A stretch of 64,000 bases of DNA. It comes from Pseudomonas fulva (GTDB lineage Bacteria; Pseudomonadota; Gammaproteobacteria; Pseudomonadales; Pseudomonadaceae). Made by a program: the position numbers and the translations under genes. The notes below the pieces were generated by a model that was not told the origin of the DNA, did no database searches, and was given only the letters and a program-made list of their open reading frames with translations. Location: assembly GCF_015680705.1 (NCBI RefSeq), contig NZ_JADNYP010000003.1:62001-126000 (forward strand), in the 5' to 3' direction. Positions 48,598-57,296 of the stretch are shown piece after piece; positions within the stretch are counted from its first letter, which is position 1, and the number at the start of each line of letters is the position of its first letter.

Positions 48598-49217
48598 GCG
48601 TTATCGCTGGTATCAAGGGATCGGGCGAGGCGCGCGATGCGTGCCTCGAGGCGTTCAAGGTCGAGCTTCAGGACGTCCAGTTCGGCAAAGGCCGCTTCGG
48701 CCTCGCGTTGACCTACCAGCGAGCGGGATTCCTCGGCCAGATAATCGGACAGGTTCCGGCCCAGGCGCGCGAGCCCGTCACGGGTCCAGCGCGAGCGCAG
48801 GCGCACATGGCCGGCCAGCAAGGCGGTGGCTACCGGCCCGAGCCAGCGCGCAAGCTCATGCTCCCAGTCCAGCTCGAGGTCCTGCAGGATCCCGAACAGG
48901 TCCAGCAGCGCGGCGCTGTCTCCATGCAGCTGGACCTGCGGGCCATGCAGCACGGCGGTCTTGTCCTCGGCCAGCGCCAGCTGGACCAGGCTGCCGGCGG
49001 GAGCGCTCAGGGTGCAGTCGACCTCGCCTTCCCAATGCCCGGCGAGCATCAGGCCCTCTTCATCGGGCAGGATGAACAGTCGCATGGCCGGCTGGCGGCA
49101 GTCGATGGCGATCACCTTGCCCTCGAGCCTGGCCAGGCGCGGCAGGGCCGTGCTGTCCAGGCGCAGAACACGGTTCAGACCCCGCTCGACGCTGGCGAGA
49201 ACACCGGCCATGAACAT
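48594..49217 (-). CDS. ubiJ: Ubiquinone biosynthesis accessory factor UbiJ (SCP2 domain)
   Basis: A 207-residue soluble protein with an amino-terminal SCP2 lipid-binding domain (about 15-115) and a carboxy-terminal coiled coil ([20 protein letters not shown]). Known as part of the soluble ubiquinone-synthesis complex with UbiK. The start overlaps the ubiE stop by one base (TGATG). The alternative ATG two codons later (MAGVLAS) is equally possible. Confidence 0.9.
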   Translation of the reverse strand: MFMAGVLASVERGLNRVLRLDSTALPRLARLEGKVIAIDCRQPAMRLFILPDEEGLMLAGHWEGEVDCTLSAPAGSLVQLALAEDKTAVLHGPQVQLHGDSAALLDLFGILQDLELDWEHELARWLGPVATALLAGHVRLRSRWTRDGLARLGRNLSDYLAEESRSLVGQREAEAAFAELDVLKLDLERLEARIARLARSLDTSDNA

Positions 49218-49987
49218 CAGGGCTTGATTCCTCTGTGCAGGGCGACGATGCCGCTGGTCATGTTGTGGTAGGTGACACGATCGAACCCGGCCGCGGTCAT
49301 CATCGACTTGAGGGTTTCCTGGTCCGGATGCATGCGGATCGACTCCGCCAGGTAGCGATAGCTGTCCGAATCATTGGTGATCAGCTTGCCAGCCAGGGGC
49401 ATGAAGGCGAAGGAATAAGCGTCGTAGGCCTTGGACATCAGCTTGTTGGTGGGCTTGGAGAACTCCAGCACCAGCAGCCGGCCGCCAGGCTTGAGCACGC
49501 GCAACATCGAGCGCAGGGCCTCTTCCTTGTGGGTCACGTTGCGCAGGCCGAAGGCGATGGTCACGCAGTCGAAGTGATTGTCCGGGAAAGGCAGCTTCTC
49601 GGCATCGGCCTGGACGAACTCGATGTTCCCGGCGACCCCACGGTCGAGCAGGCGATCCCGGCCAACCTTGAGCATCGATGCGTTGATATCCGCCAGCACT
49701 ACCTGGCCGGTCGGGCCGACCAGGCGCGAGAACTTCGCCGCCAGGTCGCCGGTGCCACCAGCGATGTCGAGCACGCGATTGCCGGTGCGCACGCCCGACA
49801 GCTCGATGGTGAAACGCTTCCACAGACGATGCATGCCGCCGGACAGGACATCGTTCATCAGGTCGTACTTGGCGGCGACCGAATGGAAGACCTCGGCGAC
49901 CTTGGCCGCCTTCTGGCTTTCCGGCACGTTCTGGTAGCCGAAGTGGGTCGTGGGTTCGGCGTGTTCGCCTTTGCGCTGGTCGTTCAT
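49217..49987 (-). CDS. ubiE: Ubiquinone/menaquinone C-methyltransferase UbiE
   Basis: A 256-residue SAM-dependent methyltransferase of quinone synthesis. Motif I is [47 protein letters not shown] and [20 protein letters not shown] are typical. It opens the ubiE-ubiJ-ubiB-hisI-hisE-tatABC-rsmE run. On its upstream side lies a small PHA-associated gene on the other strand. Confidence 0.97.
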   Translation of the reverse strand: MNDQRKGEHAEPTTHFGYQNVPESQKAAKVAEVFHSVAAKYDLMNDVLSGGMHRLWKRFTIELSGVRTGNRVLDIAGGTGDLAAKFSRLVGPTGQVVLADINASMLKVGRDRLLDRGVAGNIEFVQADAEKLPFPDNHFDCVTIAFGLRNVTHKEEALRSMLRVLKPGGRLLVLEFSKPTNKLMSKAYDAYSFAFMPLAGKLITNDSDSYRYLAESIRMHPDQETLKSMMTAAGFDRVTYHNMTSGIVALHRGIKP

Positions 49988-50112
49988 ATCGCTTCACCGG
50001 GGAAAAATTATCGCCATTCTAGGGTGAACCGGCCGATTTGTCTTGGCGGGGTGTACCGGTAGGCGGGGGCAGGCATAATGCCAAGCATGTCTTCATCTTC
50101 AGGAACACCTGC

Positions 50113-50388
50113 ATGACTCAGATCAGTGTCGAACGTAAACATTCCCTCGGCCGCGAGGCCGCCCGCGCCAAGGCCGAGGCGCTGGTGGAGAAGCTCACCA
50201 GCAAGTATGACCTGGCGGCGCGCTGGGAAGGCGACCGCGTCGACATCTCGCGCAGCGGTGCCAATGGCAGCGTCTTCATCGGCGACGACAGCATCCGTAT
50301 CGACCTCAAGCTCGGCATGATGCTGTCGATGATGAGCGGTGCCATCAAGAGCGAGATCGAGCGGGCCGTGGACAAGGCCCTGGCCTGA
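50113..50388 (+). CDS. Polyhydroxyalkanoic acid system family protein (PHA_gran_rgn)
   Basis: A 91-residue small basic protein (ISVERKHSLGREAARAKAEALVEKL ... DDSIRIDLKLGMMLSMMSGAIKSEIERAVDKALA). I recognise it as the PHA-system/granule-region family that neighbours pha genes in pseudomonads. ATG 50113 gives the family start. Its function is unknown. In P. putida, phaC2, phaD, phaF and phaI lie between phaZ and this part of the map; here only 46 bp separate its stop from the phaZ stop. Confidence 0.8.
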   Translation: MTQISVERKHSLGREAARAKAEALVEKLTSKYDLAARWEGDRVDISRSGANGSVFIGDDSIRIDLKLGMMLSMMSGAIKSEIERAVDKALA

Positions 50389-50398
50389 CCTCACCGCC

Positions 50399-50428
50399 CA
50401 CAAGCCACAAGCCACAAGCAGCTTGCAG
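50399..50428. repeat. CAAGC/GCTTG repeat fragment, copy 3, at the phaZ end
   Basis: Three CACAAGC units followed by CAGCTTGCAG, without a core. It fills most of the 46-bp gap between the convergent stops of the PHA-system gene and phaZ, exactly where four pha genes are missing relative to P. putida. Confidence 0.65.
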
Positions 50429-50434
50429 TCCTGG

Positions 50435-51238
50435 CTACCCGAGAAACCGCATGACGATCGGCGCGATGGTCTCGACCCGAGTGATCAGGAACAGATGGCC
50501 GTCGTCGATCACATGCAGCTGGGCATTGGGAATCCGCCACGCCAGCAGGCGCATGTTGATCAATGGAATCAGCGGGTCGTCGTCGCCTGCCAGCAGCAGC
50601 GTCGGTTGCCGGAGCTTGTGCAGCCAGTGCACGCTGGTCCAGCCAAGGCCGGCGAACAGCTGCCAGTAGTAACCGGTCTTGTCGCTAGAGCGGGCCGTGG
50701 CGGCATGCTGCAAGGCCAGCTCCGGGTTGCGACGGAAGCTGCCGCCATAGATCACGGGCGCAATGCGGGTCACATCGGCAGGCTGCCGATACCGTCGCGG
50801 ACTGGCCATCATCCACAGGACCTTGGGCTTGCCGGGCACCATCGCGGCACCAGCGCCGGTAGCCGCCAGTATCAGCCTTCTGCAGCGTTCGGGATAATCG
50901 TGGGCGAACTGCTGCGCCAGCCCTCCGCCCCACGATACGCCCAGGGCGTCGACCTGCCCGTAGTCCAGGCAGTCGAGCATGCGCGTGGTCAATTTCGCCA
51001 GGCCGGAGAACCGATGGGGTCGCGCGGGGGTCGATGAGCCACCCACGCCAGGAGCGTCGAAGGCGATGACCTCGAGGTCCGGGTCGAGTGCCTCGATGAA
51101 CGGAAAGAGCAACTCCAGGTTGGCGCCAATGCCATTGAAGATCAGCAGGGGTGTCAGGTGCGGCTTGCCGGGGCGGACAGCGGTACGGATGGACTGGTTG
51201 CCCAGCTCGACTGTCCTGAAGATGTACGGTTGCGACAT
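50435..51238 (-). CDS. phaZ: Intracellular PHA depolymerase PhaZ, carboxy end shortened
   Basis: A 267-residue serine hydrolase of medium-chain-length PHA granules. The triad expected from P. putida PhaZ is complete: S102 in GVSWGGG, D221 in AGDDDPL and H248 in DDGHLFL. The protein ends ...APIVMRFLG, about 16 residues before the end that I remember for P. putida PhaZ (283 residues), and the stop is next to a repeat fragment. ATG 51238 (MSQPYIFRTVEL) has AAGAG upstream; TTG 51244 is less likely. Downstream of phaC1 on the same strand, with a palindromic element between them. Confidence 0.9.
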   Translation of the reverse strand: MSQPYIFRTVELGNQSIRTAVRPGKPHLTPLLIFNGIGANLELLFPFIEALDPDLEVIAFDAPGVGGSSTPARPHRFSGLAKLTTRMLDCLDYGQVDALGVSWGGGLAQQFAHDYPERCRRLILAATGAGAAMVPGKPKVLWMMASPRRYRQPADVTRIAPVIYGGSFRRNPELALQHAATARSSDKTGYYWQLFAGLGWTSVHWLHKLRQPTLLLAGDDDPLIPLINMRLLAWRIPNAQLHVIDDGHLFLITRVETIAPIVMRFLG

Positions 51239-51298
51239 GCACAAGACTCTTTGGTTGAGAGGTGTCCCGCCCCACCGGCGGGCGCCAGGGTTGGCCTG

Positions 51299-51440
51299 GG
51301 CTTTGTACGAAAAGTGCCTGCGCGACGATCAGGCTACGTTGAAAACAGGCTCGGAATGCTCATTTACAACCAGCAAACTTCGCTTGCTCGCCTGTTTTCG
51401 CCTTGCCTGATCGCCGCTCGGCGACTTTCCGTACAAAGCC
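51299..51440. mobile_element. MITE-like 142-bp inverted-repeat element
   Basis: The left arm begins GGCTTTGTACGAAAAGT and the right arm, read in reverse, begins GGCTTTGTACGGAAAGT. The arms match over about 50 bp (shared blocks include CGATCAGGC and GAAAACAGGC) around a 40-bp centre containing AGCAAACTTCGCTTGCT. The right edge touches the phaC1 stop. It has no coding capacity, so it would be non-autonomous if mobile. The RNA would fold into a very long hairpin between phaC1 and phaZ. Confidence 0.7.
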
Positions 51441-53119
51441 TAGCGTTCGTGTACATAGGTGCCTGGGGCTGGTTCGACGGCCGGATAGGCACGATTGCCC
51501 AGGCGCGCCGGAGCCTTCTTCATCCGGCCGGCGCGCTCGGCCAGCCAGCCCTGCCAGTGCAGCCACCAGGAGTCGGCATGCTTGATGGCGGTCTCCTGCC
51601 AGGCCAGCGGGTCATCCAGTCGCTCGCTGCTGGTCATGAAGCGTGCCTTGGGATTGCCGGGCGGATTGATGATGCTCTGGATGTGTCCGCTGGTGGACAG
51701 CACGAACTCGATCTTGCCGCCGAACAAGTGGGCCGAGCGGTAGCACGATTGCCATGGGGTGATGTGGTCGGCGCTTCCAGCGACGCTGTAGATGTCGCAA
51801 CGGACCTGCCCGAGGTCGATGGGCGTGCCGCAGACCTCCAGGGCACCGGGGCGCGGCAGCGGATTGTCCCTGAACATGTCGATCAGGTCGCCATGGAAGG
51901 CCGCTGGCAGACGGGTAGTATCGTTGTTCCAGAACAGGATATCGAAGACCGGCGGATCGTTGCCCAGCAGATAGTTGTTGACCCAGTAGTTCCAGACCAG
52001 ATCGTTGGGGCGCATCCAGGCGAATACCCTGGCCATTTCGCTGCCTTCGAGCACGCCGGCCTGGAAGGAGTGGCGCTTGGCCGCCTCCAGGGTCTGCTCG
52101 TCGACGAACAGCGCGAGCTGGTTGTCCAGCGTCGCATCCAGCACGCTGACCAGCAAGGTGAGGGTGTTGATCTTGGCTTCACCCAGGGCGGCATAGTGAC
52201 CGACCAGCGCCGCGCAGGTGATGCCGCCCGAGCAGGCGCCGAGCATGTTCAGGTCCTTGCTGCCGGTGATGGCCAGCACCACGTCGACGGCTTCCTTGAG
52301 TGCCTCGGCGTAGGTCGACAGGCCCCAGTCGCGCTGTGCCTTGGTCGGATTGCGCCAGCTGACCATGAACGTCTGCTGACTGGAGCGAAGGCAAAAGCGC
52401 ATCACGCTCTTCTCTGGCGTCAGGTCGAACACGTAGAACTTGTTGATCTGCGGTGGCACGACCAGCAATGGCCGGGCATGCACCCGTTCGGTGACGGGCC
52501 GGTACTGGATCAGCTCCAGCACCTCGTTGCGGTAGACCACGGCCCCTTCGCTGGTGGCCAGGGTCTTGCCGACCTGGAAGGCGTCCATGTTGATCTGGCT
52601 GGGCATGCCGCCGTTGTTGACCAGGTCCTTGGCCAGGTTGCCCAGGCCATCGAGCAGGCTCTTGCCGCCGGTTTCGAAAAAGCGCTTGAGCGCGGCCGGG
52701 TTGGCCATGGAGTTGGTCGGCGCCATGGCCTCGGTCATCAGGTTTATGACGAAGTGGCCACGGTCGATGTCCCGCGGATCCAGGCCGCTGTCGTCCAGCC
52801 AGTCGTGCAACTCCTTGCGCCAGGCGAGGTAAGCCTGCAGGTAGCGCCGATAGAGCGGGTTCTGGCTCCACGTCGGATCGTTGAAGCGGCGATCGTCGCT
52901 GTCCGGCCGCAGGCTGGACGTGCCAAGCAGCACGTTCTTCAGCTCCAGGCCCAGATGGGCGGCATGGCGGGCGCTGTGCAACGGTTGACGTACTGCCTGG
53001 CGCACTATCGTGCGCGCCGTGGACAACAGGTTCCTGGCCCGAAGGCCGACCACCGGAGCAAGGCCCAGAGGGTTCTTCGATGCCTGTCGCTGCACCTCAT
53101 CGTCTTTCTTGCCACTCAT
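51440..53119 (-). CDS. phaC1: Class II polyhydroxyalkanoate synthase PhaC1
   Basis: A 559-residue synthase polymerising medium-chain (R)-3-hydroxyacyl-CoA into PHA at granules. The catalytic triad is exactly placed: C296 in LGACSGG, D451 in GSADHITPW and H479 in TSGHIQSI. The length and the ends (MSGKKDDEVQRQASKNPLG; PGTYVHER) are those of PhaC1 rather than PhaC2. The ribosome site CGGAG is 8 nt from ATG 53119. In P. putida transcription depends on PhaD, whose gene is missing from the locus here. Confidence 0.96.
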   Translation of the reverse strand: MSGKKDDEVQRQASKNPLGLAPVVGLRARNLLSTARTIVRQAVRQPLHSARHAAHLGLELKNVLLGTSSLRPDSDDRRFNDPTWSQNPLYRRYLQAYLAWRKELHDWLDDSGLDPRDIDRGHFVINLMTEAMAPTNSMANPAALKRFFETGGKSLLDGLGNLAKDLVNNGGMPSQINMDAFQVGKTLATSEGAVVYRNEVLELIQYRPVTERVHARPLLVVPPQINKFYVFDLTPEKSVMRFCLRSSQQTFMVSWRNPTKAQRDWGLSTYAEALKEAVDVVLAITGSKDLNMLGACSGGITCAALVGHYAALGEAKINTLTLLVSVLDATLDNQLALFVDEQTLEAAKRHSFQAGVLEGSEMARVFAWMRPNDLVWNYWVNNYLLGNDPPVFDILFWNNDTTRLPAAFHGDLIDMFRDNPLPRPGALEVCGTPIDLGQVRCDIYSVAGSADHITPWQSCYRSAHLFGGKIEFVLSTSGHIQSIINPPGNPKARFMTSSERLDDPLAWQETAIKHADSWWLHWQGWLAERAGRMKKAPARLGNRAYPAVEPAPGTYVHER

Positions 53120-53224
53120 CTACGACGCTCCGTTGTCTGGGCAGGGGATGGACAGCAAGCGCCGACGCACGGCCCCATCCATGCGGGCGGAGAAACTGGC
53201 CAGGCTACATGGGCGCCCGACAGG

Positions 53225-53602
53225 CTAGAGCATCAGCTTGACCACCGACTCGGACGGGTCACGCGAACGGCCGGCCTTGTGCAGCTCGTCGAGGTATTCG
53301 CTCCACAACTGATCCTGGCGCAGGCACAGCTGCTCGAGGTACTCCCAGGTGAACAAGCCGCTGTCATGTCCATCATCGAAGGTCAGCTTCAATGCATACT
53401 GGCCAGCCGGCTCCAGCCCTGTCAGGCCGACCCCCAGCTTGCCGTATTGCAGGACCGGATTGCCATGGCCCTGGACCTCGGCGGACGGAGAATGCACCCG
53501 AAGGAATTCCGCAGGCAGATGATAGACCTCGTCCGGAGCATAGGTCAGGCTCAAGGTCTTGGTGGCTTTGTGCAGGTTGATCGCGGTGGGCAATCTCGGC
53601 AT
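53225..53602 (-). CDS. DUF971 (gamma-butyrobetaine-hydroxylase-like N-terminal) protein
   Basis: A 125-residue protein consisting of a DUF971 domain: INLHKATKTLSLTYAPDEVYHLPAEFLRVHSPSAE, then YALKLTFDDGHDSGLFTWEYL. The domain resembles the amino-terminal part of gamma-butyrobetaine hydroxylase; stand-alone members have no settled role. The position between hslU and phaC1 is conserved in pseudomonads. Pair of repeats precede it. Confidence 0.88.
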   Translation of the reverse strand: MPRLPTAINLHKATKTLSLTYAPDEVYHLPAEFLRVHSPSAEVQGHGNPVLQYGKLGVGLTGLEPAGQYALKLTFDDGHDSGLFTWEYLEQLCLRQDQLWSEYLDELHKAGRSRDPSESVVKLML

Positions 53603-53632
53603 GACGGGCTCCTCGGCTTAAAGGTCCAGCCT

Positions 53633-53799
53633 CAAGCTGCAAGCTTCAAGCGGCAAGCTGGTCGAGCTGATCCATGCATCGAGCATTGGCTCGAAGTGAG
53701 TGAGGAGTGTGCGACAGCAAGCCGCAAGCCGCAAGCTTCAAGCTGGCCGAGGTGGCTCGTGCATCGAGCACCGGTTCGCATCAGTCTGAGTGTGGACAG
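53633..53799. repeat. Two tandem 82-85-bp repeat units (family copy 4)
   Basis: Unit 1 is 53633-53717, unit 2 is 53718-53799. Both start with CAAGC-rich direct repeats ending TTCAAG, carry a hairpin around ATCGA, and end GTGTG-GACAG-like. The hairpin is ATGC-ATCGA-GCAT in unit 1 and GTGC-ATCGA-GCAC in unit 2, a compensatory change on both arms. They lie between the DUF971 start and the hslU terminator. Confidence 0.75.
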
Positions 53800-53830
53800 C
53801 CAGCGCAAGCGCCCGACTTGCTCCTCAAGC

Positions 53831-53856
53831 GACAAGCCGACACAGGTCGGCTTGTC
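53831..53856 (-). terminator. Terminator-like hairpin after hslU
   Basis: GACAAGCCGAC, loop ACAG, GTCGGCTTGTC: an 11-bp perfect stem 13 bp past the hslU stop. The T-tract is weak. Confidence 0.7.
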
Positions 53857-53868
53857 CCTTGCAGCTAA

Positions 53869-55212
53869 TCAGAGAATGTAGCGAGACAGGTCTTCGTTCT
53901 GTGCCAGTTCGCCCAGGTGGCTGTTGACGTATTCGGCGTCGATGCGGATCGGCGCTTCGTCATGGGCGCTGGCCAGGTCGCCAGCACTGAACGATACCTC
54001 TTCGAGCAGGCGCTCGAGCAAGGTGTGCAGGCGACGGGCACCGATGTTCTCGGTCTTTTCGTTGACCTGATAGGCGATTTCGGCCAGGCGCTTGATGCCT
54101 TCGGCGGCGAACTCGATGTGCAAGCCTTCGGTCTTGAGCAGTTCGCGGTACTGCTCGGTCAACGAAGCATGTGGCTCCTGGAGGATCCGTTCGAAATCCT
54201 GCGGAGTCAGGGCCTTGAGCTCGACGCGGATCGGCAGGCGGCCTTGCAGCTCGGGCACCAGATCGCTGGGCTTGCTCAAGTGGAAGGCGCCGGAAGCGAT
54301 GAAGAGAATATGGTCGGTCTTGACCATGCCCAGCTTGGTGTTGACCGTGCAGCCTTCGATCAGCGGCAGCAGGTCGCGCTGGACACCCTCGCGGGAAACG
54401 TCGGCGCCGCCCACATTGCCGCGCTTGGCGACCTTGTCGATTTCATCGATGAACACGATGCCGTGCTGCTCGACCGCCTCGAGCGCCTTGGCCTTGAGTT
54501 CGTCCTCGTTGACCAGGCGGCTGGCCTCCTCGTCGCGGACCATCTTCAGCGCTTCCTTGACCTTGAGCTTGCGCGTCTTGCGCTTGCCCTTGCCCATGTT
54601 AGCGAAGAGGCTCTGCAACTGGTTGGTCATCTCTTCCATGCCAGGTGGCGCGGCGATTTCGACGCCTACCGCGTCGGCGACATCGATTTCGATCTCCTTG
54701 TCGTCCAGTTGCCCTTCACGCAGGCGCTTGCGGAACAGCTGGCGGGTATTGGAGTCGCTGCTGGTGCTCGCGGCTTCCTCGGCGAAGTTGGTGACCCGCG
54801 CCTGGGGCAGCAAGGCATCGAGAATCCGGTCCTCGGCCGCATCCTCGGCGCGATGGCGCACCCGGATGATTTCCTGCTCGCGCAGCATCTTCAGCGCGGC
54901 ATCGGCCAGGTCGCGGATGATCGATTCGACATCGCGACCCACATAGCCGACTTCGGTGAACTTGGTCGCCTCGACCTTGAGGAAGGGGGCATTGGCCAGC
55001 TTGGCCAGACGCCGGGCGATCTCGGTCTTGCCGACACCGGTGGGGCCGATCATCAGGATGTTCTTGGGGGTGACTTCGCTACGCAGCTCGACCGGCAGCT
55101 GCATGCGCCGCCAACGATTGCGCAGGGCGATGGCCACGGCGCGCTTGGCGTCGTCCTGGCCGATGATATGGCGATTGAGTTCGTGGACGATCTCGCGGGG
55201 GGTCATGGACAT
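53869..55212 (-). CDS. hslU: ATP-dependent protease ATPase subunit HslU
   Basis: A 447-residue AAA+ unfoldase of the HslUV protease. Walker [10 protein letters not shown], Walker [12 protein letters not shown], the pore-loop segment [13 protein letters not shown], and the carboxy-terminal NEDLSRYIL that inserts into HslV. The I domain (about 110-240) is present. Cotranscribed after hslV; the gap of 76 bp is without features of note. Heat-shock control is typical of the family. Confidence 0.97.
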   Translation of the reverse strand: MSMTPREIVHELNRHIIGQDDAKRAVAIALRNRWRRMQLPVELRSEVTPKNILMIGPTGVGKTEIARRLAKLANAPFLKVEATKFTEVGYVGRDVESIIRDLADAALKMLREQEIIRVRHRAEDAAEDRILDALLPQARVTNFAEEAASTSSDSNTRQLFRKRLREGQLDDKEIEIDVADAVGVEIAAPPGMEEMTNQLQSLFANMGKGKRKTRKLKVKEALKMVRDEEASRLVNEDELKAKALEAVEQHGIVFIDEIDKVAKRGNVGGADVSREGVQRDLLPLIEGCTVNTKLGMVKTDHILFIASGAFHLSKPSDLVPELQGRLPIRVELKALTPQDFERILQEPHASLTEQYRELLKTEGLHIEFAAEGIKRLAEIAYQVNEKTENIGARRLHTLLERLLEEVSFSAGDLASAHDEAPIRIDAEYVNSHLGELAQNEDLSRYIL

Positions 55213-55288
55213 GATGTGTCTGGTCCTGAAACAGGGTGAGTCAGCGTGGAAAAGCCCGGCCGCCAGGGCCGGGCGCCAGAACAGCTGA

Positions 55289-55819
55289 TCACTCGGCCAG
55301 GTCCTGCTCCTCGATGGTCAGGTTGTGGTTGGTGAACACGCAGATGTCACCGGCGATGTTCAAGGCGGTTTCGGCGATCTCTCGAGCCGAAAGGTCGGTC
55401 TTGTTCAGCAACGCGCGGGCCGCGGCCTGGGCGAAGGCGCCACCGGAACCCATGGCGATCAGCCCGTCCTCGGGCTCGACCACATCGCCATTGCCGGTAA
55501 TGATCAGCGAGGCGTCCTTGTTGGCGACCGCCAGCATGGCTTCCAGGCGGCTCAGGGAACGGTCGGTACGCCAGTCCTTGGCCAGCTCCACGGCGGCGCG
55601 GACCAAATGGCCCTGGTGTTTCTCCAGCTGACCTTCGAATCGCTCGAACAGCGTGAAGGCATCGGCGGTGGCACCAGCGAAGCCGGCGATGACCTGGCCG
55701 TGGTACAGGCGACGGACTTTCTTGGCGTTGCCTTTCATTACGGTATTGCCGAGGGAAACCTGGCCGTCGCCACCCATGACGACTTTGCCGTGGCGGCGAA
55801 CTGAAACGATGGTAGTCAA
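55289..55819 (-). CDS. hslV: ATP-dependent protease peptidase subunit HslV
   Basis: A 176-residue proteasome-like peptidase. The nucleophile threonine follows the initiator methionine ([20 protein letters not shown]); [26 protein letters not shown] and [18 protein letters not shown] sequence (here [10 protein letters not shown]) are conserved. Forms a double hexamer capped by HslU. First gene of hslVU. Confidence 0.97.
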   Translation of the reverse strand: MTTIVSVRRHGKVVMGGDGQVSLGNTVMKGNAKKVRRLYHGQVIAGFAGATADAFTLFERFEGQLEKHQGHLVRAAVELAKDWRTDRSLSRLEAMLAVANKDASLIITGNGDVVEPEDGLIAMGSGGAFAQAAARALLNKTDLSAREIAETALNIAGDICVFTNHNLTIEEQDLAE

Positions 55820-55890
55820 GGGGGAGTCTCCACGCAGCGGGGCGAAAATGCCTGATGCAGACTCATATGGGGGAGGGGGGCGGGCTTTTC

Positions 55891-56017
55891 AAGCCACAAG
55901 CCGCAGGCCGCAAGCGACAAGCGACAAGCTGATCGTGTCGATCTTGCCAAGGACGCTGGTCTGGCAGACGGAGTCGCTTGCAAAGGCGACTCGGTCTGCT
56001 TTGGCTTGCAAGCTGCG
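55891..56017. repeat. Intergenic repeat element, copy 5 (with core)
   Basis: The left end has repeated CAAGC/CGCAAGCGACAAG units. The core begins TGATCGTGTCGATCTTGCCA and continues with GACGCTGGTCTGG and the small stem AGTCGC...GCGACT; the right end is GGCTTGCAAGCTGCG. It occupies the hslV to pyrC' gap. The core is closely similar to copies 6 and 7. Confidence 0.8.
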
Positions 56018-56021
56018 CCCC

Positions 56022-57296
56022 TCAGCCCGGTTCGTGACAGATCCGCCCGTCGACCAGGGTGTAGCGTACGGCACCGGGCAGGCAGTGGCCGATGAACGGA
56101 CAATTCTGGCCTTTGGAATACCAATGCTCGCCGGCCAGGGTCGAGGCGCCTGGGTCGAACAGCACCAGGTCGGCGGCCCCGCCGACCTTGAGTTCACCGA
56201 CCGGTAGGCGCATGGCCTGGGCCGGGCCGCTGCTCAGGCGAGCCAGTAGCGTCGGCAGGTCGAGCAGGCCATCCTCGACCAGGGTCATGGCCAGCGGCAA
56301 CAGCAGTTCGACACTGCTGATACCCGGTTCGGTGGCGCCGAAGGGGGCCAGCTTGGCGTCGCGCTCGTGCGGCTGGTGATGGCTGGAAATGGCCTGGATC
56401 ACCCCGGACTTCACCGCTTCGCGCAGACCGTCGCGGTCGGCTGCGGTTCGCAGTGGCGGCTGGACGTGGTACAGGCTGGAAAAATCACGCAGGGCTTCGT
56501 CGGTCAGGATCAGCTGGTAAAGCGCGACGTCGGCGGTCACTGGCAGGCCCATGGCCTGCGCCTGGGCAATCAGACGAGCGCCACGGGCGCTGGTGATCTG
56601 CGTGAAGTGCGCCCTGGCGCCGGTCTGTTCGACCAGCAGCAGGTTGCGGGCCAGCGCCACGGTCTCGGCGGTCTCGGGGATGCCGGGCAGGCCGAGGAAG
56701 CTGGCCATGGGGCCTTCGTGGGCCAGGCCGCCTTGGGCCAGGTCACGATCCTGGGAGTGGAATACCACGGTCAGGTCGAAGGTGGCCGCATATTCGAGCG
56801 CGCGCGCCAAGGTACGGTTGTTGGCCACGCCAGCCAGCCCGTTGCCGAAGGCCACGCAGCCGGTATCGCGCAAGGCGACCAGTTCGGCCAGTTGTTCGCC
56901 CTCCAGTCCCTTGGTCAAGGCGCCGATCGGGAACACCTTGCTGTTGCCGGCGTCGCGCGCCTTGTCCAGGATCAGCTCGGTGACCGCCGAGGTATCCAGC
57001 ACCGGACGGGTCTGCGGTGGGCAGCACAGGCTGGTGACGCCACCGGCCACGGCGGCGCGGGTTTCGCTGGCGATGTTGCCCTTGCGGCTGTAGCCAGGCT
57101 CGCGCAGGGCAACGCCAAGGTCGACCAGGCCGGGCGCGGCGACCAGGCCGGCGGCCTGGATCGTGCGGCTGGCCTGGAAGCCAGCAGGCGCGGCGCCGAA
57201 GGCGATCAGCCTGCCCTCGGCCAGGTGCAGGTCGCTGACCTGGTCGAGACCGCTGTTGGGATCGATGACCCGTGCACCGAGAATGCTGATGCTCAC
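56022..57296 (-). CDS. pyrC': Dihydroorotase-like non-catalytic subunit PyrC'
   Basis: 424 residues related to dihydroorotase. In active enzymes a DxHxHLREPG motif supplies two metal-binding histidines; here the segment reads [10 protein letters not shown], so both are lost. This is the known inactive homologue that assembles with aspartate transcarbamylase in Pseudomonas. GTG 57296 overlaps the pyrB stop as GTGA, giving tight coupling and stoichiometric expression. The rest of the amidohydrolase barrel ([24 protein letters not shown]) is preserved. Confidence 0.93.
   Translation of the reverse strand: MSISILGARVIDPNSGLDQVSDLHLAEGRLIAFGAAPAGFQASRTIQAAGLVAAPGLVDLGVALREPGYSRKGNIASETRAAVAGGVTSLCCPPQTRPVLDTSAVTELILDKARDAGNSKVFPIGALTKGLEGEQLAELVALRDTGCVAFGNGLAGVANNRTLARALEYAATFDLTVVFHSQDRDLAQGGLAHEGPMASFLGLPGIPETAETVALARNLLLVEQTGARAHFTQITSARGARLIAQAQAMGLPVTADVALYQLILTDEALRDFSSLYHVQPPLRTAADRDGLREAVKSGVIQAISSHHQPHERDAKLAPFGATEPGISSVELLLPLAMTLVEDGLLDLPTLLARLSSGPAQAMRLPVGELKVGGAADLVLFDPGASTLAGEHWYSKGQNCPFIGHCLPGAVRYTLVDGRICHEPG

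Noticed and set aside
50435..51238. Calling phaZ a pseudogene
   Set aside because: The catalytic triad and whole hydrolase fold are intact; only the last ~16 residues differ, so it is probably functional.
51299..51440. Reading the long inverted repeat as an ordinary rho-independent terminator
   Set aside because: The arms are about 50 bp with a 40-bp centre and no T-tract; a mobile palindromic element fits better.
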